The notes below the pieces were generated by a model. The model saw only the letters and a list, made by a program, of their open reading frames with translations. It did no database searches and was not told the origin of the DNA. From contig JABLWX010000009.1 of the NCBI GenBank assembly GCA_013178315.1, positions 1 through 43,509 on the forward strand: DNA of 43,509 bases. Reading direction: 5' to 3'. The stretch comes from Candidatus Aminicenantota bacterium. Its GTDB lineage: Bacteria; Acidobacteriota; Aminicenantia; Aminicenantales; Saccharicenantaceae. Below, one piece after another: positions 6,889 to 15,500 of this stretch (positions are counted from its first letter, which is position 1; each line of letters opens with the position of its first letter). Position numbers and translations under genes: made by a program.

Positions 6889-9348
6889 TTATTTCAATTT
6901 GCTTACATTACAAATAGAAAACGGTTCCAGATAGAAGACCGCTGTCCCGCTCGTATAATCAAATTTAATCTGGCTGGCGGGAGCGCCCTTCTCGCCTATA
7001 AAGTACTGGTTGATTTTGCCCAGGTCTTTTATTTCAATCTCAGTCCAATCGGCCGGCAGGTGGAGTACTGCCTTCAGCCTGGAGTTGGTGGGGTTGACCA
7101 GCCTTATCCGTCCATCCCCGTCCCAGATTTCCTGCAGGTCAAAATGCTCCACCCTGGCTCCCTTCTCAAAAATCTTCAGGTAGGGTATCTCGTACAGGTT
7201 GGAGACGATGACCAGGCCGTCGTCGTCCTCATAGAACTTCCGGCTGTAGGTGTTGTAATGGCCGCAGAACTCAAACCTCCCGCCGGTGGCTTCCTTCATT
7301 TTCTTATTGGCCTCCAGGGAATGCCACAACAGCTGGTGGGCATAGTCCAGGTACATCTTCTTGCCGGTGTGCTTGTAGCCGGCCACCAGGGCTTCCATTA
7401 TCCAGGGAATGTAGGTTGGAGCGGTGGCCACCGAGGAGTCGGTGCCGGTGGTCGGCTCGCCGAACTGGCCGGTCCAGTCCCCGTCTTTCCTGGCCACTCC
7501 GCCCTTGAGCCAATAAAACTCGTCCGGGAATTTATCCATGTGGATAAAGGACATCAGCATGGTATCGAGTATCTTTTCAGCATCCTTGAGCCACTTGTCC
7601 TGGCCGGTGTAATCATAGAGGCGGTAAAGGGCCTTGGCCGCAAAGGCAAAGACGTTGACTGAAGGTTCGCCGGCATGGTCTTCGAGCAGCAGGCCGTAGT
7701 TTTCCAGCACCTGGAGCTGGTTTTCCATGGCTTCCACCGCCCGGTCCAGGTATTTCTTATCGCCGGTAAAGGAATAGGCATTAAGCATGACGTCAATTCC
7801 GAACTCGCAGGCGTCAAAGGTGTTGAGGTCATCCTTCCAGATAAGCTTGGGCGGCCTGGTGGTCGGATCGACCACCGCCCGCCAGTACCATCTCCGGCCA
7901 TCGGGGTTCCACATCAGGCCGGAATGCACCTTTTCAAAATTTACGAGCAGGGCTTCCCTGGCCGCCGGGTTCCCGGTTAGCGGGTACTCGGCCAGGAGTG
8001 ATTCCACGTTGTAGGGCTGGGACCAGAGAAAGCACTGCCGCTGCTTGGTGTCAACCGTCTGGTCCATGAAGTAGCCGAAGAAAGGATGGTCGGGTGAGTT
8101 CCAGCGCATCTTTTCCAGGTAAAACCGGTTGGCATTCACGGTGTACTGCAGCCAGGTGCGGTCGCCGGTGACGTAGAACATGGTCATGAAGGCCTTGCCG
8201 GTCATCTCGTTGTGCCAGTCGTTGGTCGGCCACTCGTAGGCATGGTAGACCCAGCCTTCCCTGGTAATCGTCCGGGGAACGTTGCTCACCAGGTATTTTT
8301 CAACCTCGTCCAGGTTGACCTTTTCGAAGTTAAGGCCGTTCTGTTTCAGGTAACGGTCATAGCGCGAGTAAATATTCTCGTTGGAAAAGGTGGCCACCAG
8401 GTTGAAGCGGGCTTCCTCCTGTGGTTTTATCTTTGTGGCCTTCCAGACGAAAAGGCCATGCTGGTGCAGAATCCACCAGCCGCCGGTGAAGTAGTTGCTG
8501 GTGGTATCCCTCTTGACCTTCCAGGGCAGCATGCCCGAGGCGGCCAGTCCTTCGCCGCTGACGGTAAAGGTATAGCTATCGGAAAAACCCAGCGGCTCGA
8601 TGTTCCTGGAGCAGAGCAGCTCGGCCGGCCCGAAAGCGGTGTCGATTATCCTGTTGGCGGGTAGGGTCAGCAGGTTGATGTAGGGGACTTCCTCCGCCCG
8701 GTTATTCCTGACACTGTGCTCAAAGAAAAGTTGTCCCCCTTTCAGGCTGATTTCCAGCCTGTGGCTTAATCCCTGGCCCTTATCGGCAGTCAGGACCAGG
8801 ACCCGCCCGCGCCTTTTATCCTGGAGTATTTCATGCTTTTCAAAGTAGACATACCATTTGTAGGAAGGGTTTTTTTCCGATTCCTTGGCATTCCACATGG
8901 ACAGGAAGGGATTATCGGGATAGCTTTCCGGCTGTCCGACCAAGCCGATAACGTCGTTGGAGCTGAGCGTCGGGTACATCTCCCGGGCCCGGTCCCAGCC
9001 CAGGTAGCGGTAGCAGAGTTCCCCGCGGTAACGCATTTCCTGAAGGTAATAGCCGTTCCAGCGCGGGTCCAGGTCCCTGGTCTCGGGCGGCGTTTCAAAA
9101 GGGTTAAGGGCCTGGTGCCCCTTCCAGACATCGACGAAATCAAGCCTCAGGTAAACCTGGCCGTTGTCCATCTCTATGACATCGCCCGGAGAATCGCGTC
9201 CGTCCTTGTCGTTGTCGTGCCAGACCAGGCTGGTCGGCTGTATCCGGCTGGCCGTGCCCAGAATCAGGTATAAAAGAAGAGATATTATGACCAGTCCCAG
9301 GATAAAAATGAAACTGAACCACAGGCCTCGTTCAGTTTTTATGGCCAC
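6889..9348 (-). CDS. Membrane-anchored alpha/alpha-barrel (six-hairpin-type) putative glycan-processing protein
   Basis: 818 residues, no confident family name. One N-terminal transmembrane segment (about residues 8-33) is followed by a beta-rich region (about 40-330, WHDNDKDGRDSPGD, LRLDFVDVW). A helical region (about 350-710) of repeating paired helices with W/Y-rich loops follows (WVYHAYEWPTNDWHNE, DDLNTFDACEFGIDV, DHAGEPSVNVFAFAAKAL). It ends in a beta-sandwich tail. This layout is typical of six-hairpin polysaccharide lyases and hydrolases. An active site cannot be named. The frame extends to a GTG at 9381, but AGGAGGGG six bases before the GTG at 9348 marks the better start, giving a short cytoplasmic tail before the membrane helix. 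It stands alone on its strand. Confidence 0.6.
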   Translation of the reverse strand: MAIKTERGLWFSFIFILGLVIISLLLYLILGTASRIQPTSLVWHDNDKDGRDSPGDVIEMDNGQVYLRLDFVDVWKGHQALNPFETPPETRDLDPRWNGYYLQEMRYRGELCYRYLGWDRAREMYPTLSSNDVIGLVGQPESYPDNPFLSMWNAKESEKNPSYKWYVYFEKHEILQDKRRGRVLVLTADKGQGLSHRLEISLKGGQLFFEHSVRNNRAEEVPYINLLTLPANRIIDTAFGPAELLCSRNIEPLGFSDSYTFTVSGEGLAASGMLPWKVKRDTTSNYFTGGWWILHQHGLFVWKATKIKPQEEARFNLVATFSNENIYSRYDRYLKQNGLNFEKVNLDEVEKYLVSNVPRTITREGWVYHAYEWPTNDWHNEMTGKAFMTMFYVTGDRTWLQYTVNANRFYLEKMRWNSPDHPFFGYFMDQTVDTKQRQCFLWSQPYNVESLLAEYPLTGNPAAREALLVNFEKVHSGLMWNPDGRRWYWRAVVDPTTRPPKLIWKDDLNTFDACEFGIDVMLNAYSFTGDKKYLDRAVEAMENQLQVLENYGLLLEDHAGEPSVNVFAFAAKALYRLYDYTGQDKWLKDAEKILDTMLMSFIHMDKFPDEFYWLKGGVARKDGDWTGQFGEPTTGTDSSVATAPTYIPWIMEALVAGYKHTGKKMYLDYAHQLLWHSLEANKKMKEATGGRFEFCGHYNTYSRKFYEDDDGLVIVSNLYEIPYLKIFEKGARVEHFDLQEIWDGDGRIRLVNPTNSRLKAVLHLPADWTEIEIKDLGKINQYFIGEKGAPASQIKFDYTSGTAVFYLEPFSICNVSKLK

Positions 9349-9439
9349 TTCACCCCTCCTGAAAAAATTTAAAGTCATCACCAGAGCCAGAAAATGTAAA
9401 AATCCTCCCTAATAAAACATTTCCTGACTGGAAACTATT

Positions 9440-9469
9440 ACCGAAAAAAAAATGAGAACCGAAAAAAAA
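9440..9469. repeat. Paired A-tract direct repeat upstream of the alpha/alpha-barrel gene
   Basis: ACCG plus nine A (9440-9452) is repeated 18 bp later as ACCG plus eight A (9458-9469). A small hairpin TTTCC-TGACT-GGAAA (9420-9434) lies beside it. Together they sit 70-120 bp upstream of the GTG start at 9348 on the minus strand and may be bent DNA or a regulatory site. Confidence 0.35.
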
Positions 9470-9610
9470 CCCTGGTGCCTGGATGGACATCAGTTAGAGT
9501 TTAAAAAACGGTGGTCATAAAGTCAAGGAAAGATGGCAGTGGCTGAAGGATAATAACAGAGATAAGCCTGGATCCGCTCCAGTTGGCCAAAAAATCTTTT
9601 GACCGGATTT

Positions 9611-10810
9611 CTACTTGTTCAGCTTTTTTTTCAGGGCCCTGGTCAGCGCCGGCACCACGGTGAACAGGTCGCCGACAATGCCGTAATCGGCAATCTGGAA
9701 AATCGGGGCTTCCGGGTCCTTGTTGATGGCCACGATAATCTTGCTGGTGCGCATGCCGGCCTGGTGCTGGATGGCCCCGCTGATGCCGCAGGCGATGTAG
9801 AGGTCCGGGCGGACCGTCCTTCCGGTCTGACCGACCTGGTGGGCATAGGAAATCCAGCCGGAATCGACCGCGGCCCGGGAAGCGCCCACCGCCCCGCCCA
9901 GGACGTCGGCCAGCTCGTGGATGATGGCAAATCCCTCCGGTCCCTTCAAACCGCGTCCGCCGGAGACGATTATCTTGGCATCGGCGATGTTGACTTCGTT
10001 CTTTTCAACTATCAGGTCAAGAACGCGGGTGGCAATCTGCTCTTCCAGCAGCACGGGTTTTTCCCTGATAATCTGACCCTGGCGGCTGTGGTCGGAAACC
10101 GGCATCTCAAACACGTGGTGCCTGACCGTGGCCATCTGCGGCCGGTAGTTTTCGCACTTTATGGTAGCCATGATGTTGCCGCCGAAGGCTGGCCTGATCT
10201 GGAGAAGCAGGTTTGAACCTTCCTCGATTTCCAGCCCGGTGCAATCGGCCGTCAGTCCGGTATAAAGGTATGTGGCCACCGCCCCGGCCAGGTCGCGGCC
10301 GCGGGTGCTGGCTCCAAGCAAAAAAATCTCAGGTTTGTATTTTTTCACCAGCTCCACCAGGCAGCGGGCATAGGGATCTGTGCGGTAAACTTTCAGTGTG
10401 GGGTCGTCCACCAGGAAAACCCGGTCGGCCCCGTAGGCAATGGCTTCCCTGGCTATGGGCTCGGCCTCGTGGCCGAGGACGCAGGCGGTAAGAATTGTCC
10501 CGCGCCGCGCCGCCAGGCGTTTGCCTTCGCCAATCATCTCCCAGGAAATGGAGGAGGCGTGCCCGTTGTACTGCTCCACCCAGACCCAGACTCCCTGGTA
10601 TGTGCCCAGGTCCGTAGTCTCTTTCTTTTCAACTTCGGGCAGGCTCAGGGCTCCGGTCGGACACTCGGGAACACAGGCTCCGCAACCGGTGCAGGCCTCA
10701 TTCACCGTTATGATATTTTCAGCGTCAAGGGCCAGGGCCCCGAAGGGACAGACCTGAATGCACAGTCCACACCCGGTACAGGCGTCTCTTTTTATTTCAA
10801 GTAAGGCCAT
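9611..10810 (-). CDS. etfA: Electron transfer flavoprotein alpha subunit with N-terminal 2[4Fe-4S] ferredoxin domain
   Basis: 399 residues. Residues 1-60 are a bacterial ferredoxin domain with two CxxCxxCxxxCP motifs (C11, C14, C17, C21; C40, C43, C46, C50). Residues about 70-260 are the EtfA N-terminal domain and about 275-399 the FAD-binding domain ([39 protein letters not shown]). ETF carries electrons between dehydrogenases and the quinone pool, or takes part in flavin-based bifurcation; the ferredoxin fusion is common in anaerobes. The ATG has AGGTG upstream and follows the etfB stop by 9 bp, so the two subunits are cotranscribed. No acyl-CoA dehydrogenase or ETF-quinone oxidoreductase gene lies nearby, so the partner is unknown. 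Confidence 0.95.
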   Translation of the reverse strand: MALLEIKRDACTGCGLCIQVCPFGALALDAENIITVNEACTGCGACVPECPTGALSLPEVEKKETTDLGTYQGVWVWVEQYNGHASSISWEMIGEGKRLAARRGTILTACVLGHEAEPIAREAIAYGADRVFLVDDPTLKVYRTDPYARCLVELVKKYKPEIFLLGASTRGRDLAGAVATYLYTGLTADCTGLEIEEGSNLLLQIRPAFGGNIMATIKCENYRPQMATVRHHVFEMPVSDHSRQGQIIREKPVLLEEQIATRVLDLIVEKNEVNIADAKIIVSGGRGLKGPEGFAIIHELADVLGGAVGASRAAVDSGWISYAHQVGQTGRTVRPDLYIACGISGAIQHQAGMRTSKIIVAINKDPEAPIFQIADYGIVGDLFTVVPALTRALKKKLNK

Positions 10811-10819
10811 GGTCGCACC

Positions 10820-11620
10820 TCAAACAATGATCTTTTCGGCGATGAGTTTTTCGGCCAGGAGTTCGGCCTGCTGCTCAACCGACTCCGCCTGCATGATCTG
10901 GCACTTGCCCGCCCGGGCCGGCGGGGTTTCTATCTTCACCACCCTGGTCGGCGAACCGTTCAGGCCAATCAGCTTCGGGTCCACGTCCAGGTCCTTTGAA
11001 GTCCAGGTTGGAATCTGTATTTTCTGCGAACGCCTGATGCCCAGGATAGTAGGATAGCGAGGCTGGTTGATGTCTTTAACCACGGTTATGAGACAGGGCA
11101 GTGTCGACTGAACTACTTCCTTGCCTTCTTCGACCAGCCGCTCCACCTCAATTTTTTTCTGCTCAAGGTCGAGGCTGGATATTTTGCAGACATAGGTTAG
11201 CTGATTGATCTGAAGCTGGGTGGCTACACCGGGACCTACCTGGCCGGTATCGCCGTCGATGGCCTGGCGGCCGCAGAAAATCAGGTCGAACTGGCCGATT
11301 TTCCTGATGGCCGCGGCCAGGGTATAGGCCGTGGCCCAGGTATCGGCACCGGCAAAGGCCGGGTCGCTCAGCAGGATGGCTTCGTCCGCGCCCATGGCCA
11401 CCGCCTCTTTCAGGGCACTGATGGCCTGGGGCGGTCCCATGGTGATGACCGTGACCTTGCCCCCGAATTTCTCTTTCCAGCGCAAGGCCTCTTCGATGGC
11501 ATAGGTATCAAAGGGATTGATGATACTGGGCACCCCTTCCCTGATGAGGGTGCCCCTTTCCGGGTCAATCTTTACTTCCGTGGTATCCGGCACCTGCTTG
11601 ATACAAACAATAGCCTGCAC
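10820..11620 (-). CDS. etfB: Electron transfer flavoprotein beta subunit
   Basis: 266 residues, normal length. Typical EtfB blocks are seen: VCIKQVPDTTEVK at the N-terminus, NPFDTYAIEEALRWKE, VTVITMGPPQA, GADEAILLSD, and the nucleotide-binding GRQAIDGDTGQVGP. The protein pairs with EtfA to form the heterodimer; this subunit binds AMP or, in bifurcating types, a second FAD. The sequence resembles ETFs of anaerobes, but bifurcation cannot be decided by eye. The start is GTG with GGAGGG seven bases upstream. A strong minus-strand promoter lies about 140 bp upstream. Confidence 0.95.
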   Translation of the reverse strand: MQAIVCIKQVPDTTEVKIDPERGTLIREGVPSIINPFDTYAIEEALRWKEKFGGKVTVITMGPPQAISALKEAVAMGADEAILLSDPAFAGADTWATAYTLAAAIRKIGQFDLIFCGRQAIDGDTGQVGPGVATQLQINQLTYVCKISSLDLEQKKIEVERLVEEGKEVVQSTLPCLITVVKDINQPRYPTILGIRRSQKIQIPTWTSKDLDVDPKLIGLNGSPTRVVKIETPPARAGKCQIMQAESVEQQAELLAEKLIAEKIIV

Positions 11621-11762
11621 CTTTTCCCTCCTAGTCTTTTAGTTACCCGCAGAACCTGTTTTTATCTTATCGTCATCCGGGCTGATTACTCAGAACCGAG
11701 GCCCGATCTACTGACCGGCAGCCGGCCTGCCCGGCAACAGTCACCTTCTCAAATTTCCGAGA

Positions 11763-11791
11763 AATATAATCCACCTTTAAGAATATGTCAA
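11763..11791 (-). promoter_or_regulatory. Sigma70-type promoter for etfBA
   Basis: On the minus strand, TTGACA (11791-11786), a 17-bp spacer and TATATT (11768-11763): all six -35 positions and five of six -10 positions match consensus. Predicted start near 11756 gives a 5' leader of about 135 nt. The -35 box lies 24 bp from the -35 box of the divergent patB promoter. Confidence 0.7.
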
Positions 11792-11815
11792 GGAACGTGC
11801 TTTTTTCAGGCGAAG

Positions 11816-11844
11816 TTGCCATTCAGGACAGCCTCAACTAAAAT
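11816..11844 (+). promoter_or_regulatory. Sigma70-type promoter for the C-S lyase gene
   Basis: TTGCCA (11816-11821), 17-bp spacer, TAAAAT (11839-11844). Each box matches consensus at four or five positions. The leader to the ATG at 11908 is about 57 nt. Confidence 0.6.
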
Positions 11845-11907
11845 AAGCATCTGTTTTCCGGCCTTAAAGGCGGCTTTATTTCCGGAGAACCATTTAAGGA
11901 AAGAACA

Positions 11908-13095
11908 ATGCCTGAGAAAAAGTATGACTTCGACTCTGTCCTGGACAGGCGCCACACCTGTTCCCTGAAGTGGGAGTTCTGCGAGCAGGTGCTGGGTGTG
12001 CCAGAGGTAATACCGATGTGGGTGGCCGACATGGATTTCCCGGCCCCGCCCGAAGTGGTGGAAGCAGTCATCAGGCGGGCTCAACACGGGGCCTATGGCT
12101 ATCCCTTCATACCCCGTTCTTTCTGGTCAGCCATCATCAGCTGGATGAAGGTCCGCCATAACTGGGAAATAAAGCGGGAATGGCTGTCCAGGTGCCACGG
12201 GGTGGTCCCGGCCCTCAATATTTGCGTCCAGACTTATACCGCCCCGGGAGATACAATTATCGTCCAGAGCCCGGTTTATTACCCCTTTTTCTCGGCCGTG
12301 GAGAACAACGGGCGCCGGGTGGTCAGCAACCCCCTCCGCTTTGATAACGGGACCTGGAGGATGGATTTTGATGACCTTAAAAATAAAATCGACCGGCGGA
12401 CCAGGGTGCTCATCCTTTGCTCCCCGCACAATCCAGTCGGCCGGGTCTGGCGAAAAGAAGAGCTGGAAAAGCTGGCCGAAATCTGCCTGAAACATGAGCT
12501 GCTGATCATCTCAGACGAAATCCACGCCGAGCATGTCTACCGCGGGCACAAGCATATCCCGATTGCTTCAATTTCCCCCGAAATCGCCACCAGGACCATA
12601 ACCCTGACCGCCCCCAGTAAGGCCTTTAACATTGCCGGCCTGACCACCTCGCTGGTAATCATACCCAACCAGAGACTCCTCAACCTTTATAAGACGCAAC
12701 TGGACAACCTGGGCCTCACCGTAAACAACATCTTCGGGCTGGTAGCCCTGGAAGCTGCTTACACCCAGGGCGCTGCCTGGCTGGATCAATTGATGGTCTA
12801 TCTCGAAGATAACATGGATTTTGCCCGAAACTACTTTGAAGAAAAAATCCCGCAGATCAAGTTTCTAAAACCGGAAGGTACCTACCTGGCCCTGCTGGAC
12901 TGCCGGGCCCTCGGGCTGCCCCAGAAAGAACTCAACGAATTCTTCCTGAAAAAGGCCAGGGTCTATTTCGACGAAGGTCCGGTATTCGGACCAGAGCTGG
13001 AAGGCTTCGAGCGGATGAACTTAGCCTGCCCCCGGGCCACCCTGGTCGAAGCACTCCGTCGTATCGAGAAAGCCGTCCAGGAGCTTGGCCTGTAA
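11908..13095 (+). CDS. patB: PatB/MalY-type PLP-dependent cystathionine beta-lyase / aminotransferase
   Basis: 395 residues, fold type I PLP enzyme of the MalY/PatB class, usual length. The N-terminal signature VIPMWVADMDFPAPP, the substrate-side GAYGYP, the SPHNPVGRV block (N175), the PLP-binding ISDEIH (D203) and the Schiff-base lysine in TAPSKAFNIAG (K238) are all present. Known members cleave cystathionine, cysteine or other C-S substrates to pyruvate, ammonia and thiol, or act as aminotransferases; MalY also regulates maltose genes in E. coli. Here it fits cysteine and peptide-derived amino-acid breakdown. The ATG is preceded by AAGGAAAG. It has its own promoter, divergent from etfBA, and a good terminator. 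Confidence 0.85.
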   Translation: MPEKKYDFDSVLDRRHTCSLKWEFCEQVLGVPEVIPMWVADMDFPAPPEVVEAVIRRAQHGAYGYPFIPRSFWSAIISWMKVRHNWEIKREWLSRCHGVVPALNICVQTYTAPGDTIIVQSPVYYPFFSAVENNGRRVVSNPLRFDNGTWRMDFDDLKNKIDRRTRVLILCSPHNPVGRVWRKEELEKLAEICLKHELLIISDEIHAEHVYRGHKHIPIASISPEIATRTITLTAPSKAFNIAGLTTSLVIIPNQRLLNLYKTQLDNLGLTVNNIFGLVALEAAYTQGAAWLDQLMVYLEDNMDFARNYFEEKIPQIKFLKPEGTYLALLDCRALGLPQKELNEFFLKKARVYFDEGPVFGPELEGFERMNLACPRATLVEALRRIEKAVQELGL

Positions 13096-13096
13096 A

Positions 13097-13128
13097 GGGG
13101 GACACAATACTCGTTCCCCGATTTTTCT
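13097..13128 (+). terminator. Rho-independent terminator after patB
   Basis: GGGGGAC (13097-13103) pairs with GTTCCCC (13113-13119) including one G-U pair; 9-nt loop; followed by GATTTTTCT. It starts 2 bp after the stop codon. Confidence 0.65.
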
Positions 13129-13247
13129 CCCATAATTTCACGCAGGAAAAAAGCTTGCTATAAGGATAAAATGATAAAGAAAGGAAATTAGCAGAGCCTT
13201 ATGTTCCAATCCCTGAAAAACTTCCCCCCTCCTGGAGAATATTCCAG

Positions 13248-13280
13248 TTGACAGCCCGTTAAAATTAGAATAATTATAAT
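13248..13280 (+). promoter_or_regulatory. Possible promoter for the HD-GYP sensor gene
   Basis: Perfect TTGACA (13248-13253) and perfect TATAAT (13275-13280), but with 21 bp between them, longer than the usual 16-18. It may need an activator that twists the spacer, as MerR-type regulators do for 19-20 bp spacers, or only one box may be real. Confidence 0.35.
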
Positions 13281-13371
13281 CTGAATTTTAAGACGGGGAG
13301 CCGACAAAGCCCTTGAATAGCATCGGGGAATTAGGACAGCGGGGCAAGATCCTGACCGAAGAGTAACCCAG

Positions 13372-15282
13372 ATGTATATCTCACTGATACTCAATGTCTC
13401 ACTTATACTGGCCCTGATAACCCTCTACAGCCTGACCCTTCGGCTTACCATCCTGGAAAAAAAGGCCGGAAAAATTCTGACCGGCCTGGTTTTTGGCCTG
13501 ACCGCCGTGGCCGCCATGAGCGTCGCCTACAGGTACGGAAGCGGACTAATTTACGACGGGCGGTCAATAATAATATCGCTCTCCGGGCTGTACGGCGGAT
13601 TCTGGCCGGCCACCCTGGCCTCAATAATCTCCATGGCTTACAGGGCACACCTTGGTGGTAACGGCGTCTGGGCCGGGCTGGCCACCATCATCTTTTGCGC
13701 GCTTACCGGCCTGGGCTTCAGGGCAATTTTCAAACCGAAGTCATATAAACTCAACCACTACCAGCTCTATGGATTCGGCCTGGCCGTCCACCTGGTGATG
13801 CTGGCCTGCCAGCTGCTTATCCTGCCCTGGCCCACTGGCGTTTCGGTCATAAGCCGTATCTGGCTGCCCATAATGCTGATTTTCCCCGTGGCCACGGTCC
13901 TTACAGGCCTCATGCTCCAGGGCGAAACCAGGCGCATAACTGCCGAGAACAAGCTCAGAGAAAGCGAGGAAAAATACCGGGTGCTGTTTGACAATGCCGG
14001 ACAGCTTATCCTGGTAGCCCAGGACGGGGTGCTGAAACTGGCCAATAAAAAAGCTCTGGAATACGGCTACAGAGAAGATGAGATCATCGGTAGATCTTTC
14101 CTTGATTTCATCCACCCGGACGACCGGAAGCTGGTCTGGGAAAGACACCAGAGAAGGCTGCAGGAAGAAACCTTCCAGCCAACCTATGAATTCAGGTTCA
14201 TAGCCAGGGATGGCACGGTCAGGTGGGTTGAGATAACCGCGGTTATGATAAACTGGGAAGGCCGTCCGGCCACCCTGAATTACGTCAGCGATGTGACCGG
14301 GCGGGTTAAGGCCGAGCAAGAAAAGGAAGAGATGTTGCGGGTGATCGAAAACAGCCAGAACGAAATTTACATTTTTGACCCCGACTCCCTGAGAATCACC
14401 TATGCCAACCGGGCCGCCCTCGATAACACCGGTTACACCCTGGAAGAACTGACCACCCTGACCCCTCTTCATCTCAAACCGGAGTTTGACCCGCCAAAAT
14501 TCACCGCCCTGCTCAAACCGGTGCTCAAAGGCAGCAAGAAAAAGATCCTCTTCGAAACGAGCCACCTGCGAAAGGACGGCTCCACCTACCCGGTTGAAGT
14601 CCACCTGCAGCTCGTGGACGTGGCCCGCAAGAAAAGCTTCCTGGCCATCGTTCTTGATGTAACAGAAAGGAAAACGGCCGCCCGGAACCTGGAAAAGACC
14701 CTGCAGGGCATTATCAGGGCCACGGCCAGGACGGTCGAAGTGCGGGATCCTTACACTGCCGGTCACCAGGAGCGGGTGGCCGAACTGGCCGAAGCCATCG
14801 CCCGGGAAATGGGCCTGGAGGAATCCCGGGTCCAGGCCGTCAATTTCGCCTCGGTCATCCATGACCTGGGGAAAATAGCCGTGCCACCTGAGATTCTAAA
14901 CAAACCAGGGCGACTGTCCGAAATCGAAATGGAACTCATCAAGACTCACTCCCAGGTCGGATATGACATCCTTAAAGGCATCGAGTTCCCCTGGCCGGTG
15001 GCCGAAATAATTTTGCAGCACCATGAAAAAATAGATGGTTCCGGCTACCCGCGCGGGTTGAAAGACAGGCAGATCCTGCTGGAAGCCAAGATAATCTGCG
15101 TGGCCGACGTGATTGAAGCCATTTCTTCTCACCGGCCTTACCGACCGGCCCTGGGAATGGAAGTGGCCCTGAAGGAAATCAGGGCCAACGCCGGAAAGCT
15201 CTATGACCCGACAGTCGTCGAGCATTGCCTGAACCTGATAGAAAAAAAGGGCTTTGTCTTCAGTAAAGCCGAGCAATCATAA
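13372..15282 (+). CDS. Membrane sensor with 5TM-LYT, two PAS domains and HD-GYP output
   Basis: 636 residues. Residues about 4-182 hold five to six transmembrane helices of the LytS-type 5TM receptor class (YDGRSIIISLSGLYGGFWPA). PAS 1 is about 198-315 (HPDDR at 248-252), PAS 2 about 320-435 (GYTLEEL, DVTERK). The C-terminal HD-GYP domain is about 440-625, with HD at 497-498 (IHDLGK), H526, HHEKIDGSGYPRG (550-562; GYP 558-560) and later CVADVIEAISSHRPYRP. HD-GYP proteins hydrolyse cyclic di-GMP or cyclic GAMP; all the metal ligands I can check are present. It probably links a small-molecule or cell-wall signal at the membrane to cyclic dinucleotide turnover. The ATG has only a weak GAAGAG site. 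Confidence 0.9.
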   Translation: MYISLILNVSLILALITLYSLTLRLTILEKKAGKILTGLVFGLTAVAAMSVAYRYGSGLIYDGRSIIISLSGLYGGFWPATLASIISMAYRAHLGGNGVWAGLATIIFCALTGLGFRAIFKPKSYKLNHYQLYGFGLAVHLVMLACQLLILPWPTGVSVISRIWLPIMLIFPVATVLTGLMLQGETRRITAENKLRESEEKYRVLFDNAGQLILVAQDGVLKLANKKALEYGYREDEIIGRSFLDFIHPDDRKLVWERHQRRLQEETFQPTYEFRFIARDGTVRWVEITAVMINWEGRPATLNYVSDVTGRVKAEQEKEEMLRVIENSQNEIYIFDPDSLRITYANRAALDNTGYTLEELTTLTPLHLKPEFDPPKFTALLKPVLKGSKKKILFETSHLRKDGSTYPVEVHLQLVDVARKKSFLAIVLDVTERKTAARNLEKTLQGIIRATARTVEVRDPYTAGHQERVAELAEAIAREMGLEESRVQAVNFASVIHDLGKIAVPPEILNKPGRLSEIEMELIKTHSQVGYDILKGIEFPWPVAEIILQHHEKIDGSGYPRGLKDRQILLEAKIICVADVIEAISSHRPYRPALGMEVALKEIRANAGKLYDPTVVEHCLNLIEKKGFVFSKAEQS

Positions 15283-15318
15283 GAACAGGTTTTATCTTTC
15301 CGCTTCTAAGCCATTTGC

Positions 15319-15362
15319 CTGGTTTAACAACCCATGAGACCTCATGGTTAGCCAGATTTTTT
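15319..15362 (+). terminator. Rho-independent terminator after the HD-GYP gene
   Basis: Outer stem CTGG (15319-15322) / CCAG (15352-15355), inner stem around CCATGA-GACC-TCATGG (15332-15347), then ATTTTTTC. Lies 37 bp after the stop codon. Confidence 0.65.
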
Positions 15363-15488
15363 CATAGAAACCCTCCGGCCTTTTCTCTTATCCTCGTTTT
15401 AAGTTTTGGCCGCACTCCGCTCCGCATTCCCTTTGTTGGTTTCTAATTTAGAAGCCATCAGGCCTTTCTCCCCCGAAGCTACTTGGGA

Positions 15489-15494
15489 TATAAT
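15489..15494 (+). promoter_or_regulatory. TATAAT placed for a leaderless trmJ-like transcript
   Basis: A perfect -10 box ends 6 bp before the ATG at 15501, so transcription would begin at or next to the start codon. There is no Shine-Dalgarno sequence. The -35 region (TTCTCC, 17 bp away) is poor. Confidence 0.45.
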
Positions 15495-15500
15495 TCAGGC

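Noticed and set aside
7060..7662. 200-codon plus-strand frame opposite the alpha/alpha-barrel gene
   Set aside because: Antisense shadow of a clear gene; the product is Gly/Val/His-rich in the way mirror frames of GC-rich genes are. Similar long mirror frames elsewhere were dismissed for the same reason.
13741..14862. 373-codon minus-strand frame inside the HD-GYP sensor gene
   Set aside because: Exactly antisense to well-defined PAS and HD-GYP domains; no start signal and no recognisable domain.
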